A stretch of 64,000 nucleotides of DNA from Madurella fahalii (lineage: Eukaryota; Ascomycota; Sordariomycetes; Sordariales), in assembly GCA_029876055.1 (NCBI GenBank), contig CM056876.1:620001-684000 (forward strand), read 5' to 3'. The notes below the pieces were generated by a model, which ran no database searches, was not told the DNA's origin, and worked only from the letters and a program-made list of their open reading frames with translations. The position numbers were made by a program, and so were the translations under genes. This document shows positions 22,547-32,159 of this stretch, in pieces. The first letter of the stretch is position 1. Each line of letters opens with the position of its first letter.

Positions 22547-23131
22547 TGTAAGAGGGCGCGCAGTAAACCACTCTGCCAATGAACCAAAAGATCCGCCAGT
22601 TCAATCACTCCGTGATTGAACGCTGCACACCACTTGCTTATATCACGTACCCGGGGCTGCGCCCTCAGCCGGTCCCGTGACAACTATCCTCCCCTCTGGA
22701 AGAGCTCGCCCTCGAGCTCCTTCGCGGCGGCTTCCGACCACTAAGAATAGCAGGCAAGTGTCAGACCCCCAATGATCCGTATGACTCGCCGTGGGTGGGA
22801 ACCCAAACCACGCATACCCCGCAGGGCCTTGGGCGAAGCGCGCCGCCACCATGTCATACGTCACTGTGAGCGCCAACGAAGGAGGGGAACCCTGACGTCA
22901 ATCGCCACTCTCAAGGGCATCTCGCCCGCCGGCATGCGGCACCTGGCTGAATTGAACGCAGGACCTCCAGTGCACCCACGGAGTGATTGAACAATTGTAA
23001 GAGGGCGCGCAGTAAACCACTCTGCCAATGAACCAAAAGATCCGCCAGTTCAATCACTCCGTGATTGAACGCTGCACACCACTTGCTTATATCACGTACC
23101 CGGGGCTGCGCCCTCAGCCGGTCCCGTGACA
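22547..23131 (-). mobile_element. TRIM-like miniature LTR retrotransposon
   Basis: 585 bp: two 136-bp LTRs (22547-22682 and 22996-23131) around 313 bp, between exact duplications GCTAG (22542-22546 and 23132-23136). On the minus strand the LTR starts TGTCACGGGACCGGCTGAGG and ends CGCCCTCTTACA. The polypurine tract CAGAGGGGAGGATAGT touches the 3' LTR; the primer-binding site ATT-GTTCAATCACTCCGTG follows the 5' LTR. The two LTRs look identical, GC is high and RIP is absent, so insertion is recent. The inside has no recognisable gene: a 77-codon minus-strand frame (22643-22876) lacks motifs and runs into the LTR. A solo LTR of the family is at 55763-55898. Confidence 0.9.
22977..22995 (-). other. 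TRIM primer-binding site (self-priming type)
   Basis: GTTCAATCACTCCGTG, three bases after the 5' LTR, is the exact 16-nt complement of CACGGAGTGATTGAAC in the LTR, which begins about 28 nt after the T of a TATAAGC box. RNA starting there could fold back and prime its own copying. Confidence 0.65.
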
Positions 23132-23383
23132 GCTAGGCATCTCACTAGGCGAATCCTTACCGAAACGTAGGCGATATCGTTCTCCTTCAGCAGGTTATAG
23201 TAACTATAATAAGAACCGAAAGGCGATCAAGGTAAAGCATCTAATTCAGTTCTCTGACAATACTACTTATCGACGCCGTTTGGAATAGCTCTAAGATCTA
23301 TAGCGAGCATTTATAGGAGACCTGAAACGGTTCAAAACAGGTATTATTGGGGATAATACAGCACCTAGGTCAAGGGTACGGTA

Positions 23384-23566
23384 CCCGGGACAGGGCCGCA
23401 ACGTCTAGAACAGAGCTTCGGTATCTGGAACAGAACTCTGGTACCCGGAATAAGGCCACAACGCCTAGAACAAGGCTACAACGCCTAGAACAGGGTTCTG
23501 ACACTTGAGATAGGGCGTTGGCACCCGAAATAGGGCACTGGCACCCGAAACAGGGTCCAGTATCTC
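23384..23566. repeat. 20-bp tandem repeats in the foldback arm
   Basis: About nine units of 20 bp, for example CGCCTAGAACAAGGCTACAA followed by CGCCTAGAACAGGGTTCTGA. The mirror set is at about 26858-26975 and 27227-27300. Confidence 0.8.
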
Positions 23567-24692
23567 TAAACGCACTCTAATCTCACCTGTGGAGCGAAGG
23601 AATCTCGTATTCAAGGAGATCTTCAAAATTAGCTCTACAATAAGCAGGTGATCTATAATAAGCCCCCTTTCCAATTATCCCAAAGGCCGAAACGGCCGAC
23701 AAGATCAAATCTATAATAACTACAGCTTTCTCTCACTTAGATAGAATTAACAATCAAGCACTTTGAAGTCTTTTCTTCACCTTCCTTCTTTTCTATCATC
23801 TACTGTGTGCCTTACCTAATCAACAGAATACCTTAACTAAAGACATTCTAAGGCGAGAAATCCTTAAAGGAATAAAGATAAAGCTAAATACTTAACGTAT
23901 TTGATAAGTGAGCGGCAAATATAAGCGAGCAGCGAATTTACTACTACTCTACCACAACTATCCTCAATTACACAACTATAACACTAGGAAATAACAATAA
24001 TTGAAACAGAAATAGATGAATCAGACGATTCTTCAGCCTCCTGACACGTACGTGAATTATAACCAGGTTTGCCACACAGACCACAACACTGAACCTTCGT
24101 ACTAGACCCCTCTATACCACGACCATTTAGCTGTATTTTCTGGACTAACTGCTCATCCACAGCCTTCTAGTCCAATAAATCCTATACCTCTTGTACAGTA
24201 AGTGACTCTCCAAGCCATACACGTGTTTTTTTGGCCCTCTGTCTCTTACTAAGCCCCTCATTAGCCTTACGTAATAAAGAGATCTCCGTACGTAGAAGAG
24301 CTACCTCGTACATTACGGCTATTATACCTTTGACCAATTGGTCCACAGCAGCTAGCATAGATATTAGAGAACTGCCTTGATAGTTAGATATCTAGCCTTT
24401 AATAAGATTTGTCTGTGAGGTAGTCTCTCGGGGGTTCTGTGGCATCTGGGATAGCCAAGGTAGTACTGTATCTAGGCTTGAGGCTGGTGGAGTTGGAGTT
24501 CGGAGCCGTATATCCATCTTGGAAATCACTCTTTCTGAGTCATACGGTACAAGGCCAGCTCCAGCAAAGGCGCCTTGGATATTCTTATTAGTAAAGGAGG
24601 TAAAAAATACCTCTTTAAACATACAAAGAAATTCCAACTTGGTAATATACGTGATATATATACGTATAAGTTCCTCGATTTGTTAGCTATAA

Positions 24693-24950
24693 TGTAATGA
24701 GAGCCCTCTAGGCTAGACCGGGAGAACCAGCTAAATGATAGTAGATAATGTCACTGTACTAAGGTAGATAAGAACCTCGTGGGAAACCTTCTCATACGGG
24801 GAACTTCTGATCTGTAAGGATCAGTCTCTGTGTAGTCAATGACAATAGGAGGCTATTCGTGAAGCTATCACCCACTGATTGAACCTTTTTTGGTACTGAG
24901 ACATCGTAGTCTATCTCCCTCAACGTGTTCCCAGAACAACCCACTTTATA
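24693..24950 (+). repeat. Solo chromovirus LTR
   Basis: 258 bp starting TGTAATGAGAGCC and ending CCACTTTATA, with exact duplication TATAA at 24688-24692 and 24951-24955. Copy 4 of the pogo element is uninterrupted at this point (about 62588). Confidence 0.92.
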
Positions 24951-24987
24951 TATAAGCCCTCTTCAATGGCCTAAAACAACTAACATC

Positions 24988-25244
24988 TGTCGGAAACACG
25001 GCACCTCTGAATCTTGGGAAATGACAGTTCAGGATTTTATGTGTCTTGTGTTGATCGTGTTCCTTGTGTTCATCTTTGCTGGAGAGTTTGCTCCTTTTAT
25101 AGACGAGATACGCGTACAGGATGACGTCCGTACAGTGGCACAGTTAGCTGCCAGCCTGCTTTAGCTGACTAGAATACATGGGTTTGACTCCTGTACTAGA
25201 TCCTATGATCCTGATCCTTGGACTAGCGCCTGACCCTTTTGACA
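24988..25244 (-). repeat. Solo LTR, Copia family A
   Basis: 257 bp, exact duplication ACATC at 24983-24987 and 25245-25249. The empty site is seen in copy 4 near 62615. Confidence 0.93.
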
Positions 25245-25506
25245 ACATCTAATGGTTGGACGAGGTGCGAGAAGTGTAGAGGCATATAAAGCGTAATAAT
25301 GCTGTGTTTTTAGCAGTAGGTTTCGAATTGGTCGGAGTAGTGGCTTTCGTAGCCGTCGAGGACTAGGAGCCGGTATTTGTCTTTCATATAGGATACTGTA
25401 TAAAGATCGAAATGCCAAATCCAATCTAGATCTTTCTCATTGGTAATCCAGCCATTATCGGTTGTACCGATATACCAGGTAGCTAGAAGACCACACTCTC
25501 GATACC

Positions 25507-25702
25507 TGTTACGTGGTGGGAGCCCAGATGGGCCAGACAGCCAGAATCCCAGGGGTCATGTGATCCCAGGATTCTGGAACCTTCCCTGGGTACTGGACCA
25601 TTCTTGTCATATATTACTGGGCTCTCGCACTCATAACAGTGAAGATAGACGACGCGAATTGGAAAACAATTTTGATCTTATTTTTGACTTTCCCACGCGA
25701 CA
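25507..25702. repeat. Solo LTR, TGTTACG type
   Basis: 196 bp starting TGTTACGTGGTGGG and ending CCACGCGACA, exact duplication ATACC at 25502-25506 and 25703-25707. The empty site is seen in copy 4 near 62880. Only the ends resemble the LTR at 13438-13691. Confidence 0.9.
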
Positions 25703-26978
25703 ATACCAGCTCTTCTAGTGATATTTCCCTTTTAAAAGGATGAATAGTAGGATAGCCTAGCCTTAGGCATTCACTCCTTAGATAACTATAGCCCATTTAC
25801 GATTACCAGGCTGGACCTTTTTAGCCTTGCCAAAGCTATCAGAGGTAGTAACTACCATACCAGTAGTAATCATACCTATCATAAACCCAGTCTCATCAAA
25901 GTTATACATATCCTCATCAAGGATACCATATTTAGCTTTAGTGTTATATACAAGTGCAAACCACTTACGAATAACCTTTGGATCTTCACATTTAGCCCTT
26001 TAGTAGTCGTATTTACGCATAAAACGCGTCCGGAGTTCTGGTTGGCGTTTGACAAAGTTGTAAGCCCAGCGTTTGCCGACAGGGGGGGCGTCGTGTTCGC
26101 GTAGTAGTCGGTTGGCCATATCTTCCACAAAACAAAGCCGAGGAGGAAATGCACGTATACAGAGCTCGCTTATATACTGAACAATCGTACTCTCCTCTAG
26201 ATCTGTAAGTTTGCGTGAGTTAGCTGGTATATCGCGTTGTGAAGACCGACTAGCACGTCGATAGCGAAGTGTTGTTTCTGGAACGTTGTAGATATTGGCT
26301 GTGGAAAGAACATTGGGTTTTTTTGCTATTTTGGATTGATTTGAGAGCTAAGAGTATCCTGGCTTCTTTTGAGGGGGTAGCCATGGCTTGTTGTGGTAGA
26401 ATTGAGGATTGAAGGTGGAGAGTTCGCATCGGGGGAAAAATTCGCCGCTCGCTTATATTCGCCGCTTGCTTATCAAATACGTTACTTAGTATTACTTACT
26501 TTAATAGCCTAATAATTTTATAGTTAACTATTATATAGATAAATACTATAGAAAAACTATTGATACCACTTTTCCTATACTATTACTATTGATTAGATAA
26601 GGTATATAGTGGATGATAGAAAAGAAGGAAGGTGAAGAAAAGACTTCAAAGTACTTAATTGTTAATTCTTCTAAGTGAGAAAAAGTTGTAGTTATTATAG
26701 ATTTGATCTTGTTAGCTATTTCGGCCTTTGAGATAATTAGAAAAGGAGTTTATTATAGATCACCTATTTGTTATAGAGCTTAATTTTGAAGATCTCTTTG
26801 AATACGAGATTCCTTTGCTCCACAAGTGAGATTCTAGTGCGTTTAGAGATGCCGGACCCTGTTCTAGGTGCTAGAGCCCTGTTCTAAATGCCAAAGCCCT
26901 GTTCTGGATGCCAAAGCCCTGTTCTGGGCATCGTGGCCTTGTTCCGGGCGTTGTAGCCTTATTCTGGGTACTGTAGCC

Positions 26979-27221
26979 CGTCGGAAACACGGCACATCTG
27001 AATTTTGGGAAATAATAGTTGAGGGTTTTTTTTTGTATCTTGATTGTCTCTGTGTCTTGCTTGAGAGCTTGCTCCTTTTATAGATGAGATACACGTACCG
27101 GATAACGTCTATACAGTGGCGCAGTTAGCTGCTAGTCTTCCTTAGCTCAATAGAGTACATAGGTTTGGTTCTCGCACTAGATCCTGTGATCCTGATCCTT
27201 TGGCACCTGATCCTTTTGACA
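26979..27221 (-). repeat. Solo LTR, Copia family A
   Basis: 243 bp in the right foldback arm, flanked by TAGCC (26974-26978) and TAACC (27222-27226), one mismatch. The outermost base is C where T is expected. Confidence 0.85.
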
Positions 27222-27544
27222 TAACCCTGTTCCAGGTGCTGGAGTTCTGTTCTAGACGTTGCGGTTTTGTTCTGGGTACCGTACCCTTGACCTAGGTGTT
27301 GTATTATCCCCAATAATTACACCTCTAATTATTCTATTAGTGGATTTACTGCTATAGCTAAAGTAATTAGGTCCTAGGAAAGGAGGTAGTATATAAGTTA
27401 AAATCACCTTCTTAGAATATCCTAGGTCTTGGTCCTATACTAATCAGATATCACTGGAGCCTTATCCTAAAAAAATACTAGTATAAGAGTTTCAGTACTC
27501 TATTCTGACTCGAAATTATTCGAAAACTATTGTCGGAGAGCTAC

Positions 27545-27967
27545 TGAAATGGAGCGGAAAACACACATCCACTCCATCAACAAAACAACAAGATAACAAA
27601 ACAAAGGGAGGAACAACGACTGAGAAACCCGACAACAAACCAGGATTCCCAGCAACGCGGCTTGGACCAAAGTAGCAATAAAGACAGGCAGGACTCCCTC
27701 TGATCAGAGGGAGGCCGCAAAGATAGCTCCCAATGGAGCAAGCAAATCGAAAGAAAGAATGGTTGAACTGTTGATCTTGATTGTCCTTGACTGTCGAGGC
27801 CGACAGTCAGGACAGTCTTAAATACAGAAGAAAAGTGGGTTCTCAGTCCGATCACCTGATCCAGCCCGGAGGGCCGGGAACCCGATACCCCGGACCTACA
27901 CCGCCGGACCCGAAGTCCCAGAGTTGTCTTAGAGTGCTATCCGGCTAGTGCACTATCCCCCACTTCA
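27545..27967. repeat. Solo LTR, family C (TGAAATGG type)
   Basis: 423 bp starting TGAAATGGAGCGGAAAAC and ending CCCCCACTTCA; flanking CTAC on both sides (27541-27544 and 27968-27971). Related to 50344-50757 and, inverted, 46788-47031. It contains the perfect palindrome TCCCTCTGATCAGAGGGA. Confidence 0.75.
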
Positions 27968-29043
27968 CTACCTTCACTCGGTATATATACTTTCTCTGAA
28001 AACTCTTCGAGTTCCTTATATTAATACCCTATAATACCTGGTTTTAAGTTTACTTACTTCAGCTATAGAATATAGTACTATAATACAGTGAATATATAAT
28101 AACTATACTAGAGACTTCAGCCTTTCCTAACATAGCTTGTATCTAGATTCTAGAAGGTCTAGAGGTAATATAATAAGCTACTCTCCCATCTACTATCTAT
28201 CTCACTCTGTTGGCTAGTTACTAACCCTTAACCTAGTGAACCTGCAAAGCAGACCAGATATACCACTGCAATAGAATTAACGTTATAGGCTAGGCGAGAT
28301 CTTGATATCATATATATACAGTATTTCTACTTCTAACTGCTTTAAGTATTATATACTAATAGTACGGTTAGTAGGGTCTAGTTAGCTGAATTTATATTCT
28401 AGAATTGCCCCCTTGGATAGGAGATATCGTGGTGCTGAGATTGAATATTAGACGATTATTGACCTATATAGGCTACCTGATGAGTTTGTGTAAGAGCGCG
28501 AACGAAGCGTGATGCACTCCTTTAGGCATCAGCTTGGTAAGGCGGCCGGGAGAGTGAGTAGCCGCTCAATCCTTTGCCATAGGTTGCCGCCGACTTTTAA
28601 CCAACGCTCTCGTCAAGCTCTTTGGATGCACTTCCTTATTAAGATCCTATGGATCGACTCGCCGAACCGACAGCCGGAATGGCTGAAATGGGGTTTCGTC
28701 CTGACATAGCTGCCTAAGGACCTATTAAATTTACAGACATTTTGACAAATAGTTGATAGAGTTAACAAAGGTCTAGTTTTCAGGGTAATATATAGAATTT
28801 CCAGTGGTACATTCGTCCGTGTGGCACATTCGTATATGGGATATGTTACTTGTAATTCAATTGAGTTGAGTTGGTTGAAATAATTGATCCGTGATTCGAT
28901 CTGACGACACCGCCGAAAATCTATCAATCCATCTACACTGCACCTTACCGAACGGTTCTCCTCATCAATACAATAGACCGCAGATATAACTATTTGCCAC
29001 GAAGTTTTTGCACAATTCCAACGTCAGCCCTATTGGTTTTGCC
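27968..29043. other. Gene-free stretch at the edge of the repeat island
   Basis: AT-rich, mutated sequence to about 28430, then ordinary composition. A 66-codon plus-strand frame (28509-28709) has no motif and I do not call it a gene. Confidence 0.5.
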
Positions 29044-29995
29044 TTACGCGCGCAGCCAATAAAGCCTGAGCGCGGTTGCAACAACCATAAGATTCCCACG
29101 GTCACCCATCTCTCCTGAACAGGCAGCCCCCTTCAACTCTAATAAAAACAAGTGGTTCAAGGACATTACATTTCGAAATACAAGCTCGGCAAGCATCTCG
29201 CTTCCCTCTTGTGGAGAAGGAGAGGACGAAGATGCGGTGGAGGGGGGCGGCAGTCGGGTGAGGATGAATCGGCTGTGCTGGGTGTCGGCGTTGCGCTCCC
29301 GTGTCTTCCTCCACTCGAATTCCTCTCGGCATTTCATCTTGGGCCTAACTTCGATGGGGAAGCGGAACGAAACGGTACCGTGGCTAGTTGTGGCGTGCAT
29401 GATCTCGGTGACTAAGTCGGGGGGGTTGACCTCGATGTCCAGGGGCGGCAACATGATGAAACTCTTAACGCTGAAAGTCGACATCAGAAGCGGTTCACGA
29501 GCGTCGTCACCGGCGGCCGCTAGGACAGGGGCGTCGGTGCTCGTTCCGTTCCGTAGGTACAAGCCGGGTCTGAAGTGAAGCGGCCCTCTGGGGGTGAAGC
29601 CCTGGTGTATCTCGACGATGCATAAGAGATCACTCTTGTCCGCACCGCAGAGCTTGAACGTAGTCAGTATGTCAATGACACCAGAGGGATTGCCGTAGAG
29701 GTTGATGATGGGAGGAAACAGGCGGTATCCAGAAAATGCCGCAGGCAGCCTGCTCGATGTTGGGCAGATGCTGTCCTCCAGCGATGCTTTGCCCTCGTTG
29801 CTTATGATGCCCACTCTTAAACGCGTAGGTATTAGCTGTGCAAAAGCCTGGCGAGGAAAATCAAGTAAAGACTGCCAAAGGTCGCTGCACGGCGTTATTG
29901 TCGCCGCGGCCAGTCAAGCGAAAGAGAAACTGAGAAGCACAAACCTCCCGCTCGGTGGGAAGCGGGCGATGCTGCATCGACTCGCTCAGCGGCAT
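29044..29995 (-). CDS. Unrecognised fungal protein, two exons
   Basis: Proposed exons 29995-29945 and 29871-29044 give 292 residues. The start MPLSESMQHRPLPTERE is joined to SLLDFPRQAFAQLIPTRL through a 73-nt intron (GTTTGT to GGCAG, with an AATAAC-like branch site); without this intron the long exon has no ATG. The donor is weak, so the N-terminus is uncertain. The body is globular, mixed alpha/beta by eye (LYGNPSGVIDILTTFKLCG, LHFRPGLYLRNGTSTDAPVLAA), with a Ser-rich loop (STASSSSPSPQEGS) before a conserved-looking end (LELKGAACSGEMGDRGNLMVVATALRLYWLRA). There is no signal peptide and no clear membrane helix. I do not recognise a named domain. Codon choice and GC are like the neighbouring genes, which supports a real gene. 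Confidence 0.6.
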
Positions 29996-31238
29996 CGTGC
30001 CTGAACCCGATCACTAACTGGCGACTAACCTAGAAGGGATCAGCTGATGCACTCGACATTGCCGCTGCAGCTGTTGGTTCTGAAATGCACAGTACAGATA
30101 ACATGAGCGAAATTGGTACAGTACAGTACCCAATTCAGGAGCCCACTGATGTGTACCTCGAAAGCCTAATTAGCGCTGCATAAACAGGGGGGAACTGCCA
30201 TGCTGGAGCCAGAGTAAAAAACACGCCTATCACCCAGATGTAACCAACAATCCGCGCCCCAGCCCGCGCAACAGAACCTTGCAGGGCAATGGCTCGTCCT
30301 ACTACCTTTAGCTTGCTTTCTAGGAATATCTCTACCAACCATACTACGTAGTTGGAAAGAAAGAAGCGAACTATTGCACCGTATTAGCCCTTCGCGTTAA
30401 AACCCAGTTGATAATCTTGAACTGCTCAAACAACCAATTCTAGCTTTCCTTTCTCACACTCATTTGTTATGATTGATTGCGAGTTAGTATAGCTGCCTAT
30501 GTTTGCGAGAAGCCTATGTAGTGCGAGAAGGCGTTTTGCCTCGCGAGTCAGTACTAGTGGTGGGCAGCCATGCGTAGCAAGCTGCGTAGCCGGAATTTGT
30601 ATTCAATTCCGCTACCGCGCCCCTTTCTCTCCACAACAACGAGCGCCGCCCGCCCATCCGCCACAACCCTGCAGGGACTGTAGATCGGTGCCCGTTGGTC
30701 AACGCCTTTTGCTGCTAACTCTCTTGCAGAGAGTTGGCTGCAAAAGCTACATGTGAATAGGTAGTTCATCTAACACTGTTCACTTTGCAGGCTTTGACAT
30801 TATGGTGCCAATTGCCAAATTATCACCATTTAAGATGTGCATACATGCTGGGGAAAATATGACCCAATTGCCAACAGACATTGATTAGGTATCTTACACT
30901 AGATATCCGGGATTGCCGGTGCAGGAAATAAGAAGCTTACAATTTGATCGAGGTTAGACCATCAATAAGGCGTACAGTGCGCTGTACAGTAGAATTCGGT
31001 TGGGGCCCTTTGCAGTTGAGATGTGTACTGTATTTTTGGCCTGGAGGACAGTTGCCGTAGTTTAGCCGGCCTGCCGCCATGGAGCTTTCAGCATGGCGCC
31101 GCGGCGGGTTGCGAAAAGCGAAAGTTGCAATAAACTGGAGTCATCCAGCTCTTACATCACCAGCGCGGGAGACGCATCGGAACTTTCTTTAGTCTTTTAC
31201 GGTCTTTCCGACGTCGGACCGCCAGTTACGTCCCGAAA
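29996..31238. other. Intergenic stretch
   Basis: No supported gene. Short frames on both strands near 30500-30770 lack motifs. The last 100 bases lead into the zinc-finger gene. Confidence 0.5.
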
Positions 31239-32159
31239 ATGTCCGAGTACTGGAAGTCGACGCCCAAGTACTGGTGCAAGCACTGCAGCGTCTACGTGCG
31301 CGACACCAAGCTCGAGCGCACAAACCATGAAGCGACGGCAAAGCATCAAGGCGCCATCAAGCGCTCCCTCCGAGATCTACACCGCAACGCCGAGCAGAAG
31401 GAGCGCGAAAAGGAACGAGCAAAACGAGAGGTCGAGCGGTTGAATGGTGTCGTTTCAGGCACCAGCGGCAGTGCATCCGCCGGTGCACGGCCGGGAACCA
31501 AGCCGAGCGGAGGTGCCTACGGCGCGTCGTCACAGCAGGTAACGCAAGCGGAGCGGCAGAAACAGTTGGAACAGCTCGCCGAGCTCGGTGTCAACATACC
31601 GAGTGAGCTGAGAGGGAATATGGCCATGGCCGGGGAGTGGACTGTGACGTCGACCAGAGTCGTCCGGGATGATGAACAAAAGACAGGAGACACCGAACCG
31701 GCCGCCGCAGACGATGCTCGTGCCACCGGGGTAAAGCGGGAGAGGGAACGGACGGAAGAAGAAAAGGAACAAGAGGACGCGATCAAAGGGCTCTTCAAGA
31801 AACCCCGTAGGTGGGGGATCGATTCTAAGACGATGCCTGCCGAAGAGGACACCGAGCTGGATGCGCTGCTAAGCGGTCCGCTCGTCAAGACCAAGAAAGA
31901 CGAGAGCGAAGCTCCGCGGATCACGACAGAGGAGAGCCGGGAGGAGCCAACCCAAGATGGTGATGTTTCCAAGCCCACCCAGCCGGAACCGTCGCCTCCT
32001 ATAAAGAAGGAAGTGGATGAGGAAGAGGCCGTGGCCGATGTTGGCGAAAAGAAGGAAGCCGTACCGAATCTTTCCGGCAGCACTGAGGCAACGAGCGGGG
32101 CAGCCGGTGCAGCGGTGATGTTCAAGAAGCGGAAGCCAAAGAACCTACGCCAGAAATAG
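31239..32159 (+). CDS. WBP4-like U1-type zinc-finger protein
   Basis: Intronless, 306 residues. The start MSEYWKSTPKYWCKHC is the hallmark opening of WBP4/FBP21-like spliceosome proteins: a U1-type (matrin) C2H2 finger, C-x2-C around residues 13-16 and His residues in TNHEATAKH near 30-36. A highly charged coiled-coil-like helix follows (EQKEREKERAKREVERLN), then an acidic, low-complexity region with conserved spots such as LFKKPRRWGIDSKTM and a basic end (VMFKKRKPKNLRQK). The human protein binds WW ligands in the spliceosome B complex; no WW domain is obvious in the fungal protein. Expected to be nuclear and to take part in pre-mRNA splicing. Start is the first ATG and lies directly at the conserved motif. 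Confidence 0.88.
   Translation: MSEYWKSTPKYWCKHCSVYVRDTKLERTNHEATAKHQGAIKRSLRDLHRNAEQKEREKERAKREVERLNGVVSGTSGSASAGARPGTKPSGGAYGASSQQVTQAERQKQLEQLAELGVNIPSELRGNMAMAGEWTVTSTRVVRDDEQKTGDTEPAAADDARATGVKRERERTEEEKEQEDAIKGLFKKPRRWGIDSKTMPAEEDTELDALLSGPLVKTKKDESEAPRITTEESREEPTQDGDVSKPTQPEPSPPIKKEVDEEEAVADVGEKKEAVPNLSGSTEATSGAAGAAVMFKKRKPKNLRQK

Larger units (their letters stand above)
21983..23348 (+). mobile_element. Second chromovirus copy, 5' part only
   Basis: Plus-strand LTR 21983-22240 (starting TATAACGAGAG, ending CCCTTTACA), then ATT plus the same primer-binding site, then gag, which is split by a TRIM element (22547-23131) and resumes to about 23340 (HLIQFSDNTTYRRRLE, then RFKTGI). At 23349 the sequence changes to the foldback element and no 3' LTR is found, so the copy is truncated. 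Confidence 0.85.
24010..26385 (-). pseudogene. pogo-like transposase of copy 2, interrupted
   Basis: From 26385 downward the minus strand reads a helix-turn-helix region (TANIYNVPETTLRYRR), APPVGKRWAYNFVKR, then DMYNFDETGFMIGMITTGMVVTT with the first catalytic Asp. The middle is cut by the three LTRs, and the C-terminus (MDIRLRTPTPP region, 24392-24637) leads to a zinc knuckle CGLCGKPGYNSRTC near 24070, whose His is changed to Tyr. TAG codons again replace expected Trp. Comparison with copy 4 (62349-63896) gives the uninterrupted sequence at each LTR site. Confidence 0.8.
23895..26482 (-). mobile_element. pogo/Fot1-like transposon, copy 2, with three nested solo LTRs
   Basis: Ends ACGTATTTGATAAG on both sides, TA at 23893-23894 and 26483-26484. 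Subterminal ATAAGCGAG motifs are doubled as in copy 1 but with a different suffix. Removing the three LTRs (24693-24950, 24988-25244, 25507-25702) and their duplications leaves about 1.86 kb, the length of copies 1 and 3. Transposase is on the minus strand. Confidence 0.9.
23349..27318. mobile_element. Foldback-type element with 20-bp repeats, later invaded
   Basis: Left arm 23349-23824 and right arm about 26591-27318 are inverted copies; each starts TGGGGATAATACA at the outside. After removing a solo LTR (26979-27221) and the pogo element (23895-26482), the original is about 1.1 kb with two arms of some 475 bp and a loop of about 175 bp. The outer part of each arm is a row of 20-bp repeats. 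The right arm is more AT-rich, so the arms have mutated unequally. I cannot define a target duplication. No gene of its own is visible. Confidence 0.65.

Noticed and set aside
28509..28709. 66-codon frame near the repeat edge
   Set aside because: Short, no motif and next to decayed repeats.
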